From contig JBBELK010000024.1 of assembly GCA_037783545.1 (NCBI GenBank), positions 992,001 to 1,056,000 on the forward strand: a stretch of DNA of 64,000 nucleotides, in the 5' to 3' direction. Below the pieces are notes generated by a model, which saw nothing but the letters and a program-made list of their open reading frames with translations, did not search any database and was not told the DNA's origin. This document shows positions 55,300 through 64,000 of the stretch, piece after piece (position 1 is the first letter of the stretch; the number at the start of each line of letters is the position of its first letter). A program made the translations under genes and the position numbers. The stretch comes from Henricia sp. BOLD:AAB3569. Taxonomy: Eukaryota; Echinodermata; Asteroidea; Spinulosida; Echinasteridae.

Positions 55300-57230
55300 T
55301 AATTTACTCCTACTCGGTAACAGGAAGTCATAAATGTTTAGTGACAGTATCCATCACAACATGCATGCTCTCACTGAGACCATCAAAGTTTATTCGAATT
55401 TACATTGGAGGTCCATTTTATTCCTAAGTGTTCTGCAAATCCAGGTCATACGTACCCACATGTACAGTGAATTGTTGGAATTAAAAACAAATACATTTTT
55501 AAAAAACGTTGTCGTGTAGTAAAATAGGAGTGAAAATATATTAGAACAATACATTTTTTCCCCCCAAATGTCAGTACTACTTAGTGAAAAATAATTTGTT
55601 CTTCAGCAGGGCTCAAATTTTTAATTAAAATTACTTGACCAAAGATTTTTATTTGGCGAAATGACAAATTCAGACCCAGCAGTCTACTGTAGCACAGAAA
55701 ACAGACCAATTTTTTAATTACTGGACACATGTATTTTGATCCCTGTTAAGTAATCATGAATGTTAATGTGATTCTTTATGTATGTAGTCTAATAATATGC
55801 ATTTTGTATTCGTGTGTTTGCAATGTTTAAAAAAATGTTTTAAATTGTACCTTTTTTTGGCTGAAAATGTGTGAATTTATGCTTTTTGTCGGTGTACTTA
55901 AAGATAGTATACATGATTGGTAAACTGTTACAAATAGTTTTATCCCCCCTGTGTGATTGAAGATATGCATGATTAAAACCAACCTGAGCAAAAACCAGCT
56001 CCGTACTTCGTCTAACTTTTGAGAAAACAGTCAAAAAATGGTTTACATTTACCCAAAACCACTTCGCCCTGAATCATTTCGCCCTGAACCACGGCCTGTG
56101 CACGAAGTTGTTTTGGGTCGAAGTGGCATTTGGGCGATGTAGTGTTTGGAGGAAGTAATTTGGGGCGAAATGATTTTGGGGCAAATTGAATTTGTCTCAT
56201 GAGACGAAACCTAATTGTTTTACTCATTTCTCAAAGACTATAGCACTTCAGACAAAACCATTTCAGGGGAAGTTTTCTACGGTCATCATGTTTATATTGT
56301 GTAAGTTAGGCATAAATCTGTGAACATTTCTGATTTTCGAGATTACCAATGATGTATACTGCCTTTAACAGTGCTCTTATCAAGGTTCGACTGTTTATGC
56401 CTTTAAAACTAAAGCTCGTAAAATTAATTTTTTTTATGAATGTCATAAATAGTAATTAATCGTAGCAAGTTTGAATTAAATATTGTTGTCAAATACGCTA
56501 ATTAATTTCAATTGGCATTCAAATGCAGTCTCATATTACTCATAAGATATTTTGCATGCATGTGTGTCCATAATGCTTTTCCCTTGGTGTATTCAATACT
56601 AAAACATGCATTCAGATTAGTGATTAATTTAAAACGTTAATTAAAATACAGTACATGTATCTAAACAATTTTACTGAAAGGAACTTGTATTAAAATGAAA
56701 AGTTACCATATAATGTGGTTTAATTTTTGAAACCCACTACATAATGTGCATGCACACGAATCTGTTTTCTAGATGCTTGAACAGGGAATAGGTCCTGTCG
56801 TTTTCAGACTTATTTCAAGTCTGACTTTGTATAATGTACCAGTTATGCATAGGATACTTCCCATAATTGGTGAAGTATATGTGATCTCAGACTTGAAATG
56901 AGTCTAAAAACGTCTACAAATTCTCTTACCGGTGAATGCAACTCCAGTAAACTTTATTTAAATTTACATGTACTGGGGGAAACACCATGCTATATCAAAT
57001 TAGAATAGCTTTTAAGATATTTGTGAAGATATTTTGCGCTTCAAAGTGTAACACAAATGCATTAATTTGTGATAAGTTGACAGGCGAGACTAAAAATAGA
57101 TAGGGATTCATGTGCATGCATATTCCAAAGAAATTATATCGTAAAAATGTAAAGTAAAGGAGCTGTTATGTCCGAATTATGCCAACAATAAGACAATGGA
57201 CCGTTGGCGTAGTTGGGGAATCACAGACTA
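55300..57230. other. AT-rich intergenic stretch, no gene recognised
   Basis: Only short frames. About 100 nt around 56220-56355 (GACTATAGCACTTCAGACAA onward) also occur at 34087-34200, so this is an interspersed repeat. Nothing else stands out. Confidence 0.4.
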
Positions 57231-57234
57231 AAGC

Positions 57235-57572
57235 CGTGTCCCCATTGGACTAGTTTTTCGGCAGATTTTACCGAGACGATGGAAAAATGACTAAATTTTA
57301 CTACTATCCGCATTTGGACTTTTTGGACACGGGAAAAATTACCGAGAGCATGCGCAGTGTCCCTTAGCAGGATGAACTTCACGGCCCGGATGTACGCTTC
57401 CAGAGCGCTTTTACCGAACTGATGTGTCCGCATTGGACTTATTGTCTCGGGAAAAGTTACCTGGTCAATTTTCCTGGGCAGCAGTTGGCGAGAGGAAAAC
57501 TTTCCAGGCTGTCGGCACTGGATTAAAAATCGGTAAGTTTTCCCAAAAAAAGTCCAGTGCGGATAGGCATTA
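57235..57572. mobile_element. MITE-like repeats with CCGCATTGGACT motifs
   Basis: GTGTCCCCATTGGACTA at the left and AGTCCAGTGCGGA at the right, with inner GTCCGCATTGGACTT. Related to 54748-55078. Confidence 0.5.
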
Positions 57573-58360
57573 AGTGTACCCAGGGGTGTACATTATACAA
57601 TACATGATGAACAGGATCATTAAATACTTTTGTCTACATTTTTCCCAAGTTATGAGTAGCAAGTCAGTTCATTTGTTTTCATCAAATAATAGATTAATCT
57701 TCATTATAATTTTACTGAAAGCAGCACCTTTTTGCACCCGATAAAAATAATTCAGGGTAAGATGCTTACCGAAATGGCCATGTGCCAATTTCATAGTTGT
57801 TTAGCAGAACAATTTCAGCATTCAGATATATGGTCTATTCCTGTAAGTTTGGTAAAGAAAGAAATCCGAGTTTAATGTACTGGACACAAATATCTCGGGC
57901 ACCTTGGCAACGAATCTTTGCAGATAACCTTGAAAACAGTGCTCGTATAGTGCTTACAGTGTGTACAAGGAATAAATTAATTTCACATCAAAAATTCACT
58001 ATGTTGATTTTGCTGAAAATGGTCCAAATACGCTACCTTTTGTTGTACCGACTGAGATTCTGAAATAGCATTTTGATAAAAGCCAGATTTTCACACAAGC
58101 AGAATAATAGCATTGAACATGCCAGCACGATGCCAGTAAGAAAGAACAGCTTAGTGGCACAAAGTGCGGGACACACCCTTGATTCCAATAAGTACAGAAC
58201 TACTACAAACATCTGGTGTATGTACACATTTATTGAACAAACAAGTTTGGGCTATGTACAGTTAATTATACATGTTTTATACTTTAATAATTGAACAGGT
58301 ATTAGGGTCTTTTTTTAATTGAACAATGCCCTGTTTAAACTAGACAATGTTAACATATAG

Positions 58361-58905
58361 CGGGCCGTCCAATGTTGTCAACATTTTCACAGAACTACAA
58401 AGCGTAGGACTTTTATACATTCACTGTAAAATGTTGACATTATGATACATGTAGTGACCAAAGATGTTGATGAGTAGTATTTCGGGGGAGGGAGGGGTGT
58501 CGTGGCCGAGCGGTTTAGGTCGTTGACTCGCAGTCATAGGTGAAAACTTGGGGTTGCAGGTTCGAACCTCCCCACGGCTACGGTACCTGTGCCCTTGGGC
58601 AAGGCACTCAACCACACTTGCTCCATCCTTCGGAAGGGATGTAAAGCCGTTGGTCCAGTGTGTTAGGTAATGGAAACGCACTCTAAAGATCCCAGAGCAT
58701 TCTTTCGTGAAGAGCAAGGGGGATCATCCCCGGTGTCTCTGGCCATGCATTTCTAATTATAATTCTTCATGGGTTTCCTCACGCTTGCGAGTGACAGTGC
58801 AATGAGCACTATTGAGGAATCCTTGGTATGAATACCAGAAATAATAATAATAATAATACTACTCTTTATAACAGTGAAAATATTGACAACTTTGGACGGC
58901 CCCTA
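58361..58905. mobile_element. MITE (GGGCCGTCCAA family, copy 3) split by a SINE
   Basis: Left end CGGGCCGTCCAATGTTGTCAA, right end GTTGACAACTTTGGACGGCC-type sequence (about 58875-58905). The SINE at 58497-58858 fills its middle. Confidence 0.7.
58497..58858 (+). mobile_element. tRNA-derived SINE
   Basis: Leu/Ser-type tRNA-like head with A box TGGCCGAGCGG (58503-58513) and B box GGTTCGAACCT (58559-58569), a unique body (about 58570-58840) and an (ATA)n tail. It is inserted in a MITE. A head fragment is at 21221-21275. Confidence 0.75.
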
Positions 58906-59424
58906 GATTCGTAACCACTGCATTTTGAATGAAATGCCAATATGCAAATACATTTGTACAATTGAATTTAGGCAGTCGTACAATGGTAAGTTCTATGGAA
59001 CTGGAGCGAACCAAAATGCTGTTGGTATATAGAGCGCACTGTGTGAAATTGTACGACAACAAAGAAAATCGATGAAAATGGTTTTCAGTATCCCTTAAAT
59101 CGAGGTCACATCACAGCAGAATATAGCACAGTGGACTTGATCCAAAGGCCTTGCCCTTGGGACCAAAACGATTCTTTGAAATCATGGTGCACCAAACTTT
59201 ATTGGGACCGATTAAAAGTGTCATGTATGTTTGGCTAGTATAGGAACAGAACAATAGTTATCATCCAAGTGGGATAAAGAGATATCTTTATGCATACACA
59301 TGCAGCAAATAATGCACAACATATAAAATTAACAATAATTGTACAGCTCTGAACTATTTCACAGACGATACGCCGAGTGCAATAATATAGATCGAGGAAA
59401 AGGTATATAAGTCTGTTTTCAATA

Positions 59425-59757
59425 CACCAATCCGATAATAAGGTCTTCTTCCCTGTACATCCGCCATAGCTGGGGGGCTTCCACTGAATGAACTGTATGT
59501 TTTTGTTGTTGCTGAAGCTGCATTTGTTTACTTCGAACAAGTTGCGCGTCTTTGTAGGGTTGTGTGCGCGCGAAGGCGGGCGCGTCGCGTGTACGCAAAG
59601 GCGGGCGCGTTGCGTATACGCGAAGGAGGCTCGTTCGTGCATGTAATGGATGAGCGCTTTTCGTTCTAACAGCAACACAAAACGCACAGCCCATGCACTG
59701 GACGCCCCCCAGCTATGGCGGATATGCAGGGAGGAGATATTAGTTACCGGATTGGTG
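59425..59757. mobile_element. MITE, CACCAATCCG ends, nested beside an older foldback MITE
   Basis: CACCAATCCG at the left and CGGATTGGTG at the right, followed inward by CCGCCATAGCTGGGGGGC on both arms. TA flanks both ends. The middle has two GGCGGGCGCGT repeats. Open frames here follow the repeat. Confidence 0.75.
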
Positions 59758-60157
59758 TATACTGGAGAGACTTTTTCACCAGGATCATAACTCTGTGCAA
59801 TGCCAGATATTTTCTCTCAAAACAAAAGAAATATAAGACAGATCTAAGAAGATAACTTAAACAACAAATAGTGCAACAACATACCTTTCTGAAAACCCTG
59901 TGTACAAATTTCCTATTTAACGTATGTAACATAGGACACATACTTTGTGACATTTGTTGGTGTCCTTGTTACATACGGTATATTGGAAATTTGCACATCT
60001 ATAGGGCTTTCAGGAAGGTATGTTGTGGCACTATTTGTTGCAGTTCTTTAGCTAAAGTTATCTACTTAGATCCATCTTAAGATATTTCTTTTGTTTTGAG
60101 AGAAGATGAATGACATTGTACCGAGATAAAATCCTGGAGGAAAGGTCTCCAGTATTG
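59758..60157. mobile_element. Foldback MITE, TACTGGAGAGAC ends, copy 2
   Basis: Closely similar to 42225-42612 over the whole length. Its left end directly adjoins the CACCAATCCG element. Confidence 0.7.
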
Positions 60158-60654
60158 AAAACGGACACATAGGCCTATATATGTACATGTATCATGGCTC
60201 CATCAATCAGGTTCAAGCAAAGTTTGATTGAAGAAAACAAAAAAAAGACTACTCAAGTGTGATGTCGAAACATTTGCTGGTAATCTGCAATGTCCATTGC
60301 TAAAGCACTGGGAAATGGTTCACCGTATCACACAAAGGATGACGTACGTTTTCACTTTTACATCCTGTAATGTGCACTCACATTTTAAGGCTGATAGTAG
60401 CGTAGTGCCGAACCTACAATGTCTATTTTTAACCTGTTTTTAACCAGTTTTTGTATTCACAAGCTGGCAGTAGCAGGTGGGCAAAATATTTGCCACTGCA
60501 CAAAACAGATCCTTTTACACTTCACTTGTGCATGGGGCATAGTAAAATAAACAAGCACATAACTCAATGTGCAGAATGTCGCAAGCTACACTTAAAAACC
60601 AAAGCATTTTTTTCTTCAATTTAACAGAATTCTGATTATTTAATCCTACAAAGC

Positions 60655-60918
60655 AATAGACCTTTATCACGGTGCGACCATCTTCCATTTTCCCCTATTA
60701 AAATGAACGTAACCAAAGCGAGGCTTGCAGAAAAAATAGTTTGGCCCCGTGTTGAAAAATGTTCATTGTGTGCATGACAAGAGCGCAGCGCGATCAAGAA
60801 AACGCGCAGCGCGGAGAGTGATTCTCTGAAAACGACAACGGAAGATTGCACGCGCAGATAGTGCCCGGCTTACTATGGGGAACAAGACAAAGATGGACGC
60901 ACCGTGATACCGGTCTAT
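60655..60918. mobile_element. Inverted-repeat element, ATAGACC..TATCACGGTGCG ends
   Basis: ATAGACCTTTATCACGGTGC at the left and GCACCGTGATACCGGTCTAT at the right; AAGATGG-type sequence next to both ends. Confidence 0.6.
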
Positions 60919-60989
60919 ACTACACCTAATCATATTTATTCTCTCTGAACTATATAATAATAATAAGATTTGTAAGAACTCTGAATGCC

Positions 60990-62370
60990 GCAATAGGGCG
61001 ACATTTCGGGAAGACTCTCCCCGGAGACCACCGAAATTTCGGCAAGAGTCACTCAAAATGACACCTTATTTTTCTACCCAAAGCTTCCAAAAATGGTTCC
61101 AGACCTAAGAGAAACAGCTCTAGTCCTAATAAAAATAGTTTTTGACCTAAAAAACTATTTTATATTAGGGCGACACCAAAATGTCGCCCTATTGAGCACG
61201 TCGCCCTAATATAGCTTTTTTACACACAAAATGTCGCCCTATCCTAGCATTCATAGTTTTTGTATAAATGCGCACATATCCACCCTGCTGGGTGTAAACT
61301 ATATGGAGTGTTTTCCCTAAATACTTTAAGTACACAGCACGTTTTATTGCCAGGTAAAGTTTTGTAAACTAAAAACACACCCACAAATTCCCACAGGTTT
61401 TATAGTTCAAGTTCAAAAATGTTTGGGGCCACTATCAGTCTGGCAACCCAGCTCCTTGTGTGGTACAAACATGTCAACTTGGCAGTGATTTACACAACAA
61501 TGTTTGCACTTGAGCTATTCTGCATGTCAGCGGGTTACAGAGCCATGCTCGAGGATTAGCTACAGCTGTGCAAAATTTGTAGTTTGGAAACCCCTTATCC
61601 ACGGGTCATGCTGCCCCTAATCTGCCCCTAATTGATAGTGTCATGCCATGATATCGCCAGATCCTCTCGAACAACTTAACATTCCATATTTTCTCTAACT
61701 TAGGCCTTATGTCTCTTTACTTTAGAGAACACAAGTTTACCCATGTTTAATCTTTCAGCTAATTTCTTCCGTTTTTTCCCCCCACATTTATAGTTTATGT
61801 GGTTAATTTATGGCATCTTCAGCAACTAAAAGGCCCTTTATGCCATAAACTATATGGTTTTAGCGTTACTCTACTTTGTTATCAACTTGAGATGACAAAG
61901 AAGGAGTTGCAGTTTTAGAAGTGGGAGGAGAAATCCCCGGGGGAAAACCCACCCAGTCACGTAGGGACTGCAAACCCAAGATACCAGAGGTAAAAGGCGA
62001 GGAACGAACCACCACGCCAACTCGACCACCCCCCTCTTTTTTATGTGGCTGGATTCCTATTTTCCTCTATCGTTTACTGCTTGCATCTTTGCAAGATTAA
62101 ATATTTTGTGTTCTTTAGCCATAGCCCTATTTTTCTTTATAATTTTTCAAATAATCCGGAGACAGGTTACAAATTAATTTGTGGGATTAAAACAAAATAA
62201 AATGAGATTGAAATAATAAAACAAATTAATTAAAATAGCATAATACTAATCAGTAATGAATCACAGTTTAAATGGATAATGCATACATTAATACATACAG
62301 GTCTACAAGTTTGTGCAAGATTCCGTTACAAAATATGTGAACATTTCCAGCGAACAATGTTCGCCTTTCT
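60990..62370. other. Intergenic; AGGGCGACAT repeats and a tRNA-like remnant
   Basis: Around 60993-61240 the motif AGGGCGACA and its complement occur five or more times, making local hairpins. Near 61910-62035 the minus strand has GTGGTCGAGTTGG and a TGGTTCGTTCC box, resembling a decayed tRNA-derived SINE. No gene is supported. Confidence 0.4.
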
Positions 62371-62919
62371 TCAACTCGTCAAATGATTCCGGATGTTCGT
62401 CGTGCGTGAACCATGAATATATGAACTATAAAAATACAATGGTTTACAGTTGCTAATAGGTTAATAACATGTGCGAATACATTTGACAAGATACATTTTG
62501 TTGAGACATGGCTCATCTTTCTGCAGAAATACTTCCAAACTACAAAAACCTGAAAAATCTTACTTAAAGGTTGAATTACACCGAGCTTCTTCACGTGTAC
62601 ATGTGACGTGTGTCGCTTTGAGAATAAGCAGTGTGGAGGGAAAGGACGCACTGAAAACCACAAAAACACTTGATTATGTGGTTTTCAGTTTCTTCCATGC
62701 TGCTTTTTCTCAGAGCGACACGGCTCAGTGTGTGTGAATTCAAACATACCTACTGCAACATTAAAATACTGGGACATACGTTTCAACATACTGAAAATTT
62801 TATAAGTCAATCATAAAAAAATATTGTACACACTATTTCAATAGCAAAAAATGGCAGTTTTGTTCTCAAAAACCACCGTGAATGTTTTTAGCTGAATGGT
62901 CTCAATAAAATCCACACTG

Positions 62920-63603
62920 GTTATCTATAGGGGTCAAAAGGTCACGGGCCACGATTGCCTGTCTTCCAGAATGGAAGAGAACAATACAGCCACGTGGGAA
63001 AACGCACATGGCTCTATTAATTGCTTTCTGGTGACGTCACTCCTTCCACCCACCATTTTGGTTGTCATTTTTCATGACCCACGTGGCCCGAGTAATAACG
63101 GGCAAAAAGAGCAAGAAAAGCACATTGGTTGCACTTACAGACGAACTCTGTTGCTATGTTGTTGCGCCATGGCTGTTGTATCGATAAAGATAAAAACGCA
63201 TTTCTTCAGGCTAAAAATCGCAATCAAGTAGAAGCACTTTCGTTTTTACAAGCCGAGTGCATGCTCAATAATTTTAACGTATCGCAACGCGCGCGGCTGG
63301 CATCTTCTAATGAAAATACGCTGGTGAGTATTTTTTATGCGTGTTCATGTGCGTCTTTTGGCACGCGCGTGACTGTTGAACACCAAACATTCCCGGATGT
63401 TCTACGTCACGGAAAGCAATCAATTGTTCTCTCCCATTCTGGAAGACAAACAATAGACTAATCGACAACTGCGGTGTATCTCCAATGCGTTTACGTGACG
63501 TCACAATAGACATACACCGCAATAACAATGGAATAACCACAAGAGGGCGGGCTCACTATATGTTATTCGGATTACACTATAGTGACCCGTGAAAGCGCCC
63601 TAC
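62920..63603. mobile_element. Composite of GTCACGGGyCAC / GTGAAAGCGCCCTA repeats
   Basis: The left side (AAAAGGTCACGGGCCACGAT, TGTCTTCCAG, CCACGTGG) and the right side (CATTCTGGAAGACAAACAAT, GTGACCCGTGAAAGCGCCC) are inverted relatives of the 4279-4432 family, separated by 0.5 kb of other DNA. Probably one element with an insertion. Confidence 0.45.
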
Positions 63604-63878
63604 TTTAACGACTAGAAACTGTTAGGGTGTAAAAGGCAGGAACAAGCTTTTGTTAACTACTGACGATTCGAAAGGGCAAAGGCATTTAGTTTGATGTTTG
63701 TGGGTTATATTGCAATGCTGTCTTCTTTATGTATGGTCTCAACTCTCTAACAGTCGCAATACTTTGTTTAATTTGGGAAAAAATTAAGTTATGCACAAAT
63801 GGGGAACAACTTTTTACATTTTACATTTGAACCTCGTCAATAAACCCTTTCACAGTTATCAACGCCATGTTGTTCACA

Positions 63879-63996
63879 GGGCAGTTTGAACACGCGTTGC
63901 TATGCTGTGTGCGTGCGCGGATCGTATACGAATGCATTGTTAGGTCACTGTGCATTAGCTACAATCCGCGCACGGCAACACGTGTTCAAAGTGCCC
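63879..63996. mobile_element. Short inverted-repeat element at the window edge
   Basis: GGGCAGTTTGAACACGCGTTG at the left and CAACACGTGTTCAAAGTGCCC at the right, with GCGCGGAT and ATCCGCGC inside. Confidence 0.6.
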
Positions 63997-64000
63997 AATG

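Noticed and set aside
59235-59694. Minus-strand frames of 91 and 150 codons
   Set aside because: They cross the ends of a MITE and its GC-rich internal repeats; no recognisable domain.

Overview
The window is nuclear DNA of an animal. It has GT-AG spliced genes with introns of about 0.3-2.7 kb, no operons, and intergenic and intronic DNA packed with short inverted-repeat DNA transposons (MITEs), tRNA-derived SINEs and minisatellites. Protein matches were judged from memory of the human families. The compact genes and the MITE load suggest a marine invertebrate, possibly an echinoderm or another invertebrate deuterostome, but the sequence does not settle this.

Layout. (1) 0.57-2.72 kb, plus strand: a three-exon gene for a 98-residue single-pass membrane protein that I do not recognise. 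(2) 6.4-23.1 kb, minus strand: a complete 14-exon NOP58 gene (544 codons), the core protein of box C/D snoRNPs. Its introns hold at least nine box C/D snoRNA candidates on the same strand: two U16/SNORD16-like copies (introns 4 and 6), one SNORD70-like copy (intron 5) and a six-member family with one copy in each of introns 8 to 13. (3) 23-46 kb: no gene I can name. It holds MITEs, a GC hairpin array, a G-rich minisatellite, tRNA-like sequences, a 43-bp minisatellite, an 867-bp tandem triplication with splice-like motifs, a hairpin cluster and a 1.2-kb satellite of a 41-bp unit. (4) 46.8-51.3 kb, plus strand: a complete six-exon JMJD4 gene (498 residues), a JmjC lysyl hydroxylase. (5) 53.28-53.94 kb, plus strand: an intronless 217-residue leucine-rich-repeat protein. 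(6) 54-64 kb: no gene seen, only MITEs and SINEs.

How the parts fit. The NOP58 transcript would supply both the protein that builds C/D snoRNPs and a set of guide RNAs. The SNORD70-like RNA has a 13-nt match to 18S rRNA placed to direct methylation at human position A512. The U16-like pair has a 10-nt match placed at A484. The six-copy family has clear C, D', C' and D boxes and a terminal stem, but I could not place its targets. That array of near-identical snoRNAs, one per intron, is the most interesting feature of the window. No virus-like or LTR element was recognised.
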